A stretch of 64,000 nt of DNA, from positions 248,001-312,000 of the forward strand of contig JAJGBQ010000007.1 in the NCBI GenBank assembly GCA_022457065.1, written 5' to 3'. The notes beneath the pieces are model-generated. The model had not been told where the DNA came from and ran no database searches. It was given only the letters and a program-made list of their open reading frames with translations. Positions 33,331 through 44,315 of this stretch are shown here, piece after piece. Each line of letters starts with the position of its first letter. The stretch's first letter is position 1. This stretch comes from Curvularia sp. ZM96. Its lineage: Eukaryota > Ascomycota > Dothideomycetes > Pleosporales > Pleosporaceae. The position numbers and the translations under genes were made by a program.

Positions 33331-36300
33331 TTAATTTCTTCCTTTCTTACGAGAACCTAGTTCTCGCTTCCCTAGATACTTCTAATAGTACTCACGTACT
33401 AGTGACTTGCAGTTCGTCAGATTTCCTTTAGGTTCCTAAGTGTTATAGCTCTCTAGCCATCCTTCCTACTTAACCAAGTACTTCCACTAACTACTAACTT
33501 TCTATAGGTCCTTAATTTCTTCGACCGTATACTCGTCGTCTTCGAGCTCTATATCTTTTGCTAGCTCGGCGTTTTAGGGTGCTAGTTCTAATAGTTTCTT
33601 ATAGAAAACATCATATATGCGCATGCCTAGTGGTAGCTAGAGTTTATAGTTTACCAGTCCTAATTTCTCTAGAATTTTAAACGGTCCTAATCGGAGATTG
33701 TCCAGTTTTTTGCTTAGTCGCTTAGTTTTCAGGTTTTGTCGTGACAAGAAAACTTTGTCCCCCTTCTTAAAGATTAGTCTCTTAATCCTTTGCTTATTCG
33801 CTTGCCTAGACATCGTGAGGTTCCTATGAGCGATATTCTTACTTAATTCTTCGTGCAATTCTCGCATTAGTCGAGCTTTGTCGTCCGCTCCAACTGCGAT
33901 GCTTTCAATATCTTTTAGGTCTTAATAAGCAACTAGCTTATACCCATAATTGGCGTAGTGCGGCGAGTGCTTCGTGGTCGCCAACTTTAAACTATTATAG
34001 GCCAATTGTGCTATTAGCAAGAGTTTAACCTAGTTGTCTTGTAGCTTATTAGCGTACATTCGTAAGTATTATTCTAGCGTCTAGTTCGTTCGTTCAGTTT
34101 GTCTATCAGTTTCTAGGTAAAAGCTTATTAACAGCTTCTTTTTTACTCCTATTTTTGCTAGGAACGTTAACTAATACTTCGACGTAAATAGCTTGTCTCT
34201 ATCTATTATAAATTCCTTAGGTATTCTATGCTCTAACATTAGTGCCTTCGAAACTTCGTACGCGCATTCTTCTGCCGTAATAGTTTCCTCTATAGGCACG
34301 AACTTTGCCTCTTTAGTTAATTAGCACATAATTACTAGAATGGTATCGCAAAGTCGAGCTAATCCTAGTTCTAGTGACTTCGGGAGCTTCACTATAAAGT
34401 CCATTGTCACACTACTCTATAGTCGTGTTAGTGGCGGTAGGGGTTGCAATAGGCCATAGGGCTTATGTCTCTTAGGCTTGTTCTAGTGATATACTAAATA
34501 GTTGCCTAATACTTCCTGCATCTTCGCTCGCAAGCGTGGTATCTCGAATACCTTCTTTAGTCGCCTAACTATTTCTTCTACCGCTGCATATCCGTATTCT
34601 AGAGACTCGTGCAGGGTTTTAATAAGTTCAGTTCTTATATAAGGAGGTACGTATGTTCGTGTGCCTTCTCTTAGAGCTTTAAGTTCCTTCCTATCGTTTG
34701 CTACTTCTGGCGGATAGGGATCTGTTTCTAACGCCCATAGCATCGCCCTTTCCTGCCATTCTTGCGTTAATGTTTTTGTTAGCGCGGCCACCTTAGCTAC
34801 TCTAGCTAGTTCCGGCTAGTTATACTTTAGACTACCGTCAGGCATCCTTTTAAGTACTGCATCGTGTGGTTCTTTGTGACCTTCCTCGCGTAGGTCGGAT
34901 CTTCGGCTTAGGGCATCTGCTACTCCGTTAAGCGATCCTGCTCGATGCGTGATCTTGAAGTTGAACTAAGATAGCATCTTAGCCCATTGGACTTATCGTC
35001 TATTAAGTTTCTTAGTCGTCATAAAACTCGCTAGGTTCTAGTAATTGGTATAAACCTCGATTATGTCTAGAAGTCCTAACAGGTACACTTCCTATTATTT
35101 AAAGACATCGACTACTCTAAGTAGTTCCTTATCGTAAACATTATAGTTAAGTTCTACTCCTAAGAACTTCCTAGAATAGTAGAACACTAGTCTCCATTTT
35201 CCGTCTAGGCACTGCTATAACAATACAGCTCCGAGTGCATAGTCTGACGCGTCGGTCTCGACTCGCGTCTTTCGCCTTAGGTCGTACATCTCTAGTACGG
35301 GTGCTTCGAGGAAGATCTATTTAATCCAATCAAATGCCTCTTAATATTCCTCGTTCTACTAGAATCCTACTTCCTTTTTCGTAATCTCGGAGAGTAGTGC
35401 GGTAATTTTTAAATAATCTTTGATAAACTTCTAATAGTAGTTAGCGAATCCTAGGAAGGATTGCACGTCCTTAACTATTTTAGGTTTTAGCCACTCCTAT
35501 ACAGTCGCTATCTTCTTTAGGTTCATTTTAACTCCTTCTATTAAGATAATAAAGCCTAGAAATTCCGTTTCCTTGACATAGAATTCGCACTTTCCTGGCT
35601 GCAGGTACAGCTTGTATTCCTTAAGCTTCCTAAGCACTTTCTTTACATGTTCGATATGTTCTTCGAGAGTCCCGCTGGAGTACACCAGTACATCGTCCAA
35701 ATATGCGGTAACAAAGATTCCAAGGTGATCCTGATTCTGTAAAATCCTTCTCGAACGTCGAACTTCGTGAACCACTTGGCTCCCTGGAGTCGATCTATGA
35801 GCTCTGATATTAGTAGTAAGGGATATCGATTCTTTCGAGTGCTAGCGTTTAACCTTTAGTAGTCGACACACAGTCGTTATTTACCGTTAGGCTTCTTTAC
35901 GAACAATATTAGTGAGGCCATCGGGCCATGTCCTAGTCAAATAAATCCCTTCTTCAAATTCTTTCGGAGGTATTCCCGCAGCTCAGCATCGTGCTCGGGC
36001 GCTATTAGGTACATGCCTCCTAGCGTCAACTTCGCTCCTTCTTCCAGAATAATCTTATAATCCTAATCCTGGTGTTCAGCTAGGTCTATTACTTCGTTTT
36101 CCTCGAACAGTTCTCTAAACTCGTTCGTTTAGTATACATCTAGTATATCTAGTAGTAAGGGTCCGTCCTTCGTGGGCGCGACTCGTCTTATCTAAATAAC
36201 TCCTACTTTCTAAGGGTTCTTCGCATAGATTCTCGCGATCTTATGCGGTGAGATCTTGCCAAATCTCCTATCCTAGGTTGAGCTCTAATCCGTCGGGCGT

Positions 36301-37100
36301 GTCTCGTGTCATACTCTAGCAACCTTGCGCGCAGGTTCTCGGCTAAGTATTGTCTTCTTTCGCCAGTTAATGGCGGGGTTATAGGCATCTAGCCAGTCAT
36401 AACTAATTAGTAGGTCCGTTTCTCCTAGGTCTATAATACTAATATTTATTTGGCTTTCCGTGTCTGCCACTTTTAGTGTCACCGACTCGGTCTCTAGCCT
36501 GATCGTGCCGCTTCCGTATGCCACGGGTATGTCCTCGGCTAATACTACTTCTAATAGAATCTTTCTATTCTAGTAGGGTATCCCGTATTTTTCTACTACT
36601 TAGGATAAGATTATAGTTCGCACAGCTCCGCTATCTATAGTCGCTTTTATCTTATATCCGTGTACATGCATAATCGTCGTTAATTCTAACGCGCGATTAT
36701 CGGTGACTTATACTTGTCTAAGGGTCGTTTTAGGACTGCCTTCACTAGCGTGACTCTATCCCTAGTGGCATCCTAGTTTTTTAGCTAAGAGCGTCGGCCC
36801 TTTTCCGACCTCTTCCTTTCTTTAGGGAATTTTCTAGCTTGTCGCTTGGCTGCTAAGTAATCTAGGCAGGCGTCCCTATAGCATAATCTCTAATTACTAT
36901 GCCCATGTAGTACAAGTTCTCTTCTAGGTGTCTATTCCCTCGTGGTTCTATTTGCGCGTCGTCAATCCCTATTCTTTTAATCAGTGCTACGCGGAAAATA
37001 ACCAGTATTTACCTTCGCATTATAGTATACCGTACACTAATCCTCTATATAAAAGGTCTAGTAGATATTCATATATGGGATCATTTCCTCTAGTGTCTCT
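33331..37100 (-). pseudogene. LTR-4 pol with an internal RT deletion
   Basis: The retropepsin core is TIDSGAVRTIIL near 36650-36610, followed by an open segment (36524-36309). RT includes KWFTKFDVREGFYRIRI at about 35785, then jumps directly into the region just before YLDDVLVYSS (about 35708-35680). Compared with LTR-5, about 130 bp are missing between these points, removing the RT palm segment before YLDD and shifting the frame. RNase H lies near 35290-35130. Integrase lies in 34791-33640 with two open stretches. A chromodomain-like end is near 33540-33390. Pol ends at TAA 33333-33331. Confidence 0.82.
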
Positions 37101-38917
37101 GGCGCCAGGATCCGATCCTTTATCGTGTCATGAGTTTTGCATCCTACTATTCGGCATTCCTTAGCCGCTATAGTTCTATGTAGGTAGTGGCTTTCCTGCC
37201 TTGCCGCGATTCGCTATTCTTAGTGGAATCAGCATTTCTCTATACAGTTTATCCATTCCAGGCGCTCGTGCGCCTCTTGGTGTTCTTCCTAGTGGATATA
37301 GCAATCCAACATCGGGCATTCTTCTGCCCACAGATATATATGGCAGCAGCTATGCTCATCTAGCTTGCTCCGCTCCTTTTCATCTGCGTGGTACATGCAA
37401 AAATCCCTTTTACAGTCGACCCAGTAGAATCGTTGGTGGATTTCTTCTTCCTTATCATAATCCTCCGCTAGTCGGTATTCTGGTAGCGTGGGGTCCGTGA
37501 AGAGAGGTTGTTCTTCGAACGCTCTCCTAGCCATAGTGTCGGCCTCGTAGCTGGTAACGTTGAGTCGTCGAGCGCGATACCCACAGGTATCCGCTACATG
37601 CGTGGCGTCGCCACATAGCCAACATTCCTCTTTCGCTAATCGTTGCTGTATATCCACAGCGTCGATTTTCCAATCAGTTAGTTCTAGAGTTGCCCATCGC
37701 ATGACCTCGTTCGCCTGAACAGGTCTAGGAACCACCTTAAAGTCATCGTCGTCGTTCAAGCGTACTTCTTCGTATAAGTCCAGGTCACTGAGTATATCGC
37801 TCAGTTCTTCCACGGATAGCAAGATAGATAGCTAAGCCCTTAGCATCTTTATCTTTACCACTGCTTATTTGCTAACTTCGTTCTTTAGGCAGTCTCTGCG
37901 GAAGTGTCCTAACTCCCCGCATCCAAGACATGCTTTATTATCGTAACGTTTCTAGCGTTCTTCCTTGGAAAGACCATCTTGGCCCTTTCCTCGGGATTTT
38001 TTATTCTTAGACTTCTCTTGTACCTTGCCAGCCATAATAGTATCGCCATCTTTGTCCTTATTGCTGCGATGTTTCTTAGTATTGGCTGTCGTGGGCTAGA
38101 ACTGTTTCCTTTTCTGCTCGTTCCTCTCCCATAGCCTATGATCGATGCGCGTAGCTAGCTCGATCAGTGCGTGCAGCGTCTCTGGTTCGTCGTGGTGTAC
38201 AAGTCCGTCCTTAACATTTTCCTTAAGTCCTGCTTCGTATGCCGTACGAAGCGATGCGTCGTTCTAATCGATCCTAGACTATAGTTGCTTGAACTTAGCC
38301 GTGTACGCGGATACCAACTTAGTTTAGCGCAAACGAGTAATCGCTCTCTCCGCTTGTTTCTTTTTATCTATTTCGCCAAAGATGCGCCCTATTTCCGTCT
38401 TAAAGTTTTCCTAGCTCTCAAACAGCTCCTGTGTTTCCTTCTTAGTCCTATAGTTATCTGTGTCCTTTAGGAAATCCTTAACGTATAGCTGTACCTATCT
38501 AGCTGCCTTGCCCTTCATATACGTACTGGCTAGTAGGATCTTTTCCTAATCATTAGGTACTCCGTGGTATTCGCTGTAGAGATTGGTGCTAGTTAGGAAC
38601 GTCCACAAATCGTTATAACTTCCGTCGAACTTCTCTAGTAGCGCTATCTTAGGTTTCGCGGTAGCTCTTTTCTCGTTAGGGGTGGCCATTAGCTAGCTCG
38701 TGAGCTGATTAATTATTTCCTACATACCAGCTATTTGCTAGGCTTGGATCGTGGCCTGTCGCCTAAGATTTCGCAGTTCTCGCACGTGACGCATATTATC
38801 GTTTTCGTCGTCACTCAGGGTCAGTATCTCATCGTCGAGTGCTAGGTTAGGCCTAGGTGCTAGACCTTAGGCAGGTCCCTAGGCACCGTTCTGAGATTAA
38901 GAGTATGCGTGAGACAT
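37100..38917 (-). pseudogene. LTR-4 gag with CCHC knuckles and Cys/His-rich linker
   Basis: It starts at ATG 38917-38915 (MSHAYS), 63 bases after the 5' LTR. The Gag core includes ALLEKFDGSYNDLWTFL near 38630. The first zinc knuckle ACLGCGELGHFRRDC (CX2CX4HX4C) is intact at about 37932-37888. About 90 residues later a second one reads CWLCGDATHVADTC, intact, at about 37627-37586. Three C-X4-C-X2-H motifs follow in the same frame: DCKRDFCMYH, ECPMLDCYIH and ECRIVGCKTH, the last near 37160-37130. The segment 37822-37289 is open for 177 codons. Several TAG/TAA stops remain elsewhere, so the full protein is not made. Confidence 0.75.
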
Positions 38918-38965
38918 CTTGAATCTTAATTAGGCGTACTATTAGTTAAATCCGTCCACAGAATC

Positions 38966-38980
38966 TATAGGTAGTCAAAG
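38966..38980 (-). promoter_or_regulatory. LTR-4 primer-binding site, possibly self-priming
   Basis: Two bases after the 5' LTR the element reads TTGACTAC (38978-38971, minus strand). It is not an obvious match to the 3' end of initiator tRNA. Its exact complement GTAGTCAA occurs inside the LTR at 39192-39185, about 32 bases downstream of the TATA-like element. Tf1/sushi-type elements prime from the start of their own RNA in this arrangement. The 8-base match is short, so this remains a hypothesis. Confidence 0.4.
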
Positions 38981-39452
38981 TGTTACACGGGGGTTCGCTA
39001 TACTCACCTAGCCTCGGTCCAGATTAGGGCGAGACTTGTATAAAGTATTCCATGCGATTATTATCTAGCGATTCGTAGTAGAGAGAAGTTATCGAAGTTT
39101 AACTAATAGTATAAAAGTAACAATTAATTCTATAACGATAGAATAACTAAGTATTAATCTATATAAGAGAAGAACTTATAAGAGTTGACTACAACGAATG
39201 TAATAATAAAATCCAATCTATTCTTATATCTATTACCTCTAGTCCTGCTATCTCATCCATCTCCCTTATGCGAGATGGTTGCGATAGCGCGGCCATCTCT
39301 TTCTGCACTGCCATCTCAGATGGCCAGCCTTGGCGAGATGGCACATCACGTGATCGCCGCCCCGCGGTAATCATCACCTTTTGACGTGGCGCCCAATGGT
39401 CTCCAACCTGCGGCCCTCGTCCAGGAGAGATCCTACGCTGTTACTTGTAACA
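38981..39452 (-). repeat. LTR-4 5' LTR
   Basis: 472 bp. Read on the minus strand it starts TGTTACAAGTAACAGCGTAG and ends CCCGTGTAACA. A TATA-like GATATAAGAA lies at 39230-39221. Confidence 0.92.
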
Positions 39453-41966
39453 TATACGAGTATACAGTTATACTATTTAGTTTAATAAACGCGCTAGCAA
39501 CCTTTTAGTTAGTTATTAATAGCGCTCTCTACGAGTACCTTAGAATCTTTATTACTACATATTTAGATAATATACTAGTGTACTCTAGCGGGACTCTTAA
39601 AGAACATATTAAACATGTTAAGAAAGTACTTAGGAAGCTTAAGGAATATAAGCTATATCTACAGCTAGGAAAGTGCGAATTCTATATTAAAGAAATAGAA
39701 TTCCTAGACTTTATTATCTTAACAGAAGAAGTTAAAATAAACCTAAAGAAAATAGCGGCTATATAGGAATAGAAAAAACCTAAAATAGTCAAGAACATGT
39801 AATTCTTTTTAGAATTTACTAATTATTATTAGAAGTTTATTAAAGATTATTTAAAAATCACCGCACTACTCTCTAAGATTACAAAGAAGAAAGTAGAATT
39901 CTAGTAGAACGAGGAATATTAAGAGGCATTTAATCAGATTAAATAGATCTTCCTTAAAGCACCCATACTAGAGATATACGACCTAAGACGGAAGACGCGA
40001 GTTAAGACTAACGCATTAGACTATACACTAGAGGCTATATTATCGTAGCAGTACCTAGATAGAAAATAGAGACTAGTGTTCTACTATTCTAGGAAGTTCT
40101 TAGGAGTAGAACTTAACTACGATATTCATAATAAGGAACTACTTAGAGTAGTCAATGCCTTTAAATAATAGAAAGTATACCTATTAGGACTTCTAGATAT
40201 AATCAAGATTTACACTAATTACTAGAACCTAGCAAGTTTTATAACGACTAAGAAACTTAACTAAAGATAAGTCTAATAGGCTAAGATACTATCTTAGTTT
40301 AACTTTAAAATTACGTATTAAGTAGAATCGCTTAATAGAGCAGCAGATGCCCTAAGCTAGAGATCTAACCTGCGCGAAGAAGGTCATAAAGAACCACATA
40401 ATGTAGTACTTAAAAGGATGCCCGACGGCAGTTTAAAGTACAACTAGCTAGAACTAGCTAGAGTAGCTAAGGTGGCCGCGCTAACGAAAACATTAACGCA
40501 AGAATAGTAGGAAAGGGCGACACTATAGGCGTTAGAAACAGATCCCTACCCGCTAGAAGTAGCGAACGATAGGAGAGAACTTAAAGCTCTAAGAGAAGGC
40601 ACACGGACGTACGTACCTCCTTATATAAAAACTAAACTTATTAGAACCCTATACAAGTCTCTAGAATATAGATATATAGTAGTAGACGAAATAGTTAGAT
40701 AACTAAGTAAGATATTTAAGATACTATACTTGCGAGCGAAGATGTAGAAAGTATTAGGTAACTATTTAGTATATTACTAGAATAAGCCTAAGAGACATAA
40801 GCTCTATAGCCTATTATAACCCTTATCACCACTAACACGACTATAGAGTAGCGTGACAATAGACTTTATAGTAAAGCTCCTAAAGTTACTAGAACTAGAA
40901 TTAGCTTAACTTTACGATACTATTCTAGTAATTATATACTAATTAACTAAAGAAGTAAAGTTTATATCTATAGAAGAAACTATTATAGTAGAAGAATGCG
41001 CGTACGAAGTTTCGAAGGTACTAATATTAGAGTATAGGATATCTAAGGAATTTATTATAGATAGAGATAAACTATTTATATTAAAGTATTAGTTAACGTT
41101 CCTAGCAAAGATAGAAGTAAAGAAGAAGCTATTAACTAGCTTCTACCTAGAAACTAATAGACAAACGGAACGAATAAACTAGACGCTAGAATAATACTTG
41201 CGAATATACGCTAATAAGCTATAAGATAACTAGATTAAACTTTTACTAATAGCGCAATTAGTCTATAATAGTATAAAGTTGGCGACTACGAAACACTCGC
41301 CGCACTACGCTAACTATAGATATAAGCTAGTGGCTTATTAGAATCTGAAGGATATTAAAAGTATCGTAGTTAGAGTAGACAATAAAGCTCGACTAATACG
41401 GGAATTATACAAAGAATTAAGCAAGAATATCGCTTATAGGAACCTCACGATGTCTAAAGCCGCGAATAAGCAAAGGATTAAGAGACTAACCTTTAAGAAG
41501 AGAGACAAAGTTTTCTTATTATAATAAAATCTAAAAACTAAGCGACTAAGCAAGAAACTAGATAATCTCTAATTAGGACTATTTAAAATTCTAGAGAAAT
41601 TAGGACTAGTAAACTATAAACTCTAGCTACTACTAGGCATACGTATATATAATATTTTCTACAAGAAACTATTAGAACTAGCACTCTAAAACGCTAAGCT
41701 AGCGAGAGATATAGAGCTCGAAGACGACGAGTACATAGTTAAAGAAATTAAGAACCTATAGAAAGTTAGTAGTTAGTAGAAGTACTTAGTTAAGTAGAAA
41801 GAATAGCCTAAGAGCTATAATACTTAGGAACCTAAAGAAAATCTAACAAACTATAAGTCACTAGTACATAAGTACTACTAGAAACATCTAAAGAAACGAG
41901 AACTAGATTCTCGTAGGAAAAGAAAGAATTAAGAGAAAAAGAGTTAAAAGAAGCATTAGCCTATAA

Positions 41967-42437
41967 CTAGCCTAAGTTAGTTAACTATTTAGGTAGCGAT
42001 AGTCTAGTTATTAGAAGGTCTATACTAGAGGCAGAACTCCCCTTAGCCTACTCTTTCGCACGATCCTAAATAGCAAGAATCGCGAGATCACGACGAGCGT
42101 AGGTACACTCCCGCTTTCTTACCTCTAAGAGTTCGAGCCTTTATTAAGACAACTGCGCCTTAAGACGCGCTACTACTAACTTCTTCTTCTCACGCTTCTC
42201 TTACACCTTTCGCTACTCTTCTTTAGAAATAAACAAACTACACTCCGCACTAACTAAAATATACCCTATATAATAACTAGAAGACGTCTCTACGAAATAA
42301 TAGAGATTCTTCTCTTTATAACGTTTATACTAGAAATTCATCTCTAAACCCTCTTGCTCTACACGCGCTGCGCGAGCACGCTTTTAATTAGTCGACGAGT
42401 AAGGACAGGGGGCGCGAGTTTTCTATACCTTAGACAT
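41967..42437 (-). pseudogene. LTR-3 antisense ORF (Zn2Cys6-like plus coiled coil)
   Basis: It starts at ATG 42437-42435 (MSKV-KTRAP), ends at TAG 41969-41967, and is 471 nt (157 codons). This copy keeps the ATG that is ATA in LTR-4 and LTR-5. The Cys cluster visible in LTR-5 is mostly mutated to Tyr here. A charged coiled coil and a Ser/Thr-rich tail follow. The start lies 143 bases inside the 3' LTR boundary and the frame runs toward pol. TAG/TAA stops occur at expected Gln positions. Confidence 0.6.
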
Positions 42438-42579
42438 AGTTAGGAAGGCTAGAGAGAAGGAAGAGACGGATATAATAGCCTAGAGCTAACCAACCTTATA
42501 TATAGCCCACGCCTCACGAGACGGCACGAGAAAACAATAATCTAGAGTATTAGGACAATAACTCTAAAGGGAGAGATAA

Positions 42580-43060
42580 TATTATAAGTAATAAGAAGAA
42601 TTTCTACTCTACGTTAGGATAAGTAGTAGAGGTTTAACACTAGCCACGACAGAAGGTATAGATTATCGCGGGGCACGAGAATCACGTAATTAGCATCTCG
42701 CTAAGATAAGAAATCTAGAGATGCTAGACCCTTAGAAGATGCTAGGATATCTAGGATACTAACGACACTAGGGATATTAAGAGCTTAGCTAGATGTCAGA
42801 CTAAAAGTAATAGATATAAGAATAGGTTAGATTTTATTATTATATTCGTTATAGTTAACTCTTATAAGTTCTTCTTTTACATAGATTAATACTTAGTTAT
42901 TCTATTCTTATAGAATTAATTATTACTTTACTATTAGTTAAACTCTTATAACTTCTCTCTACTACGAATTGCTAGAAAACAATCGCATGGAATACTTTAT
43001 ACAAGTCTCGCCCTAACCCAGACCGAGACTAGGTGAGTATAGCGAACCCCCCGTGTAACA
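42580..43060 (+). repeat. LTR-3 3' LTR
   Basis: 481 bp. It starts TATTATAAGTAATAAG (RIP-altered TGTTACAAGTAACAAG) and ends CCGTGTAACA. Its 3' half is less altered than its 5' half. Confidence 0.92.
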
Positions 43061-43451
43061 CACGCGCAGCTAATAGCCTATCGGCTATATCGCGCACGGC
43101 TACATATATAGGCGCGAATCCACGCTAATCTAGATTAAGTATATAGCTCACAATCACCTCTTCTTCTAGCTAGGTCAGTTTTTTTAAGTTAGGTTAGCAA
43201 TCGCGTCGCGCAGGGACACTAGCGCGTCAGCGGCGGATCGTTCGTTCAGACACGCTATAGATAGCAGCAGCACTCCAATTACTTAGAATTTGGTTAGAAT
43301 TAATTAAGGAGATAGCAAGCTAGATATCTAATTCATTTAAAGCTAATATAGTAGCGCTGCGTTGAGCCATTGTATGATAAGATAGGAGAGGTGTGCAAGT
43401 TTGGTGGGGTGCGGCGCTCGCCCGTGTGCGGCGCTCGCCCGTGGAACACGT

Positions 43452-44315
43452 TAGTACTAGTATAATATAAATAACCCGCAATATAGTAAGTTGTACTAGA
43501 CTACATGCACCACCGAATTCTGCCCGGCATACTAGAACGCTAAATAGAATGAAGGATAGTTACTAAAGAAGGTTTAAGAAGAATCTAGATATAAATAGAA
43601 CTAGTACGAATGTAAGAACGACCTATGCGCCAAATATCTATAGAAGAAGAGGGAAACGGTTTATTTTCTAGAATATGAGGACGTAGCAGACGTCGTCTAT
43701 ATATAGATTATATACGAGAACGAAGACGGCGCTACTAGAGAGTGTAACTAGCTACATTAGCAAATATACTTAAGTAATAAGTACGACAAGCACTAAGACG
43801 CTAAAGAATATTATAGCTACGAGAAGCTATAGTCTTTTTTAGGCTAGCGACATAAGAACGCGGCCTCTTTAGGGAAATTAACTTAGTAAACTCCCTAAGA
43901 TTAATTAAGCTTATAGTAAAGCTTAATAGAATATAGATATAGGCACTAGTAGATTTAGAAGTATAGAATAACTATATTTTAGCGCACGTAGCTAAGAAAG
44001 TAGGACTTTCGCAGCTATAGAAATAACATCTATACCTACTATATGTCGCCACTGGCGAGTTAATGCTAAAAAGAAACGAGATAACACACGAGGTTAGATA
44101 AGTGACGCTTAGTATCTAAGAGTATAAGAAGAAAATCGACCTAGACGTCCTTAGACTAGCTATCCACAATATTATATTAGGACTCCTATAGCTAAGGAAA
44201 CACAACCTATAGATTAACTAGAAGTTAAAGGTATTTCGATTTAAGTGCTACGGACTAGGCGCAACCGTAAGCTAGCCTAGATATTAGTAGAGTTTAATAG
44301 TAGATAAGAGTAATA
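43452..44315 (+). pseudogene. LTR-1 protease region fragment
   Basis: The fragment lies between TIR-2 and LTR-5. At about 43947-43976 the frame reads VDLEV-NNYI, which matches a retropepsin VDSGxQNNYI core with Ser changed to Leu, Gly to Glu and Gln to stop by C-to-T and G-to-A changes. Similar Cys/Tyr and Gln/stop changes occur throughout. The active-site Asp is retained but the reading frame is not. Confidence 0.65.

Larger units (their letters stand above)
30355..39452 (-). mobile_element. LTR-4: Ty3/Gypsy retrotransposon, minus orientation (about 7.25 kb without TIR-4a)
   Basis: 472-bp LTRs: the 5' LTR is 38981-39452; the 3' LTR is 30355-32674, split by TIR-4a. TSD TATAC at 30350-30354 and 39453-39457. 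It is the same family as LTR-3 and LTR-5, but the first part of its LTR (after TGTTACAAGTAACA) is unrelated to theirs, so it is a distinct subfamily. It is clearly less RIP-altered than LTR-3 and LTR-5 and keeps the YLDD motif. A deletion of about 130 bp in RT (near 35716) breaks the frame. Confidence 0.92.
29350..41932 (+). pseudogene. LTR-3 pol, split by LTR-4 (RIP-degraded)
   Basis: The retropepsin core is TIDSRAVRTIIL near 29389-29425. RT begins near 30110 (VKKPNSKWQLYIDYRRLN, Trp/Gln positions partly stops) and is interrupted at 30354. It resumes at 39458 with the catalytic YLDN near 39568 (last Asp to Asn). RNase H is near 39990-40180, integrase about 40700-41600, and a chromodomain-like end about 41735-41900. 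Pol ends at TAA 41930-41932, 34 bases from the end of the antisense ORF. It is inactive. Confidence 0.85.
26569..43060 (+). mobile_element. LTR-3: Ty3/Gypsy retrotransposon (7,389 bp without LTR-4)
   Basis: 481-bp LTRs at 26569-27049 and 42580-43060; TSD CACGC at 26564-26568 and 43061-43065. The 5' LTR starts TGTTACAAGTAACAAGAAGG and the 3' LTR ends CCGTGTAACA. LTR-4 is inserted in the RT gene. Subtracting it gives 7,389 bp, exactly the same as LTR-5, so the two copies differ by substitutions and not by net indels. Confidence 0.93.
23079..43370 (-). pseudogene. TIR-2 transposase, interrupted twice and carrying RIP-type stops
   Basis: It starts at ATG 43370-43368 (MAQRSATILALNELD) with a psq-type HTH (WSAAAIYSVSERTIRR). 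LTR-3 interrupts it at 26569-43065. The first catalytic block YNFDEAGF is at about 26370-26395, followed by the DDE region through about 25900. TIR-3 interrupts it at 23376-25517. The C-terminus has a CCHC zinc knuckle, RCSKCKETGHNSRTC, at about 23157-23113, and stops at TAA 23081-23079. Removing both insertions gives 1,653 nt, exactly 551 codons, close to the 549 codons of TIR-4b. Stops are TAA/TAG/TGA, several at expected Gln or Trp positions. It is inactive. Confidence 0.85.
22958..43451 (-). mobile_element. TIR-2: pogo/Fot1-like DNA transposon (1,855 bp without nested insertions)
   Basis: Inverted termini start ACGTGTTCCAC, at 22958 and inverted at 43451, flanked by TA at 22956-22957 and 43452-43453. 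Each terminus contains GGCGAGCGCCGCAC twice in tandem (about 22969-23001 and 43408-43440). TIR-3 and LTR-3 have inserted into its transposase gene. The size after subtraction is close to TIR-4 (1,847 bp), and the termini share ACGTG and GCGAGCGC, so the two are related families. Confidence 0.9.

Noticed and set aside
36928..37500. Plus-strand open frames of 78 and 99 codons in LTR-4
   Set aside because: Opposite-strand shadows of the Gag-linker and protease frames; no conserved motif and not in the position of the antisense ORF.
37289..37822. 177-codon minus-strand frame as an independent host gene
   Set aside because: It is in the Gag/linker frame of LTR-4, continuous with the zinc knuckle upstream and the C-X4-C-X2-H motifs downstream, and has counterparts in LTR-3 and LTR-5.
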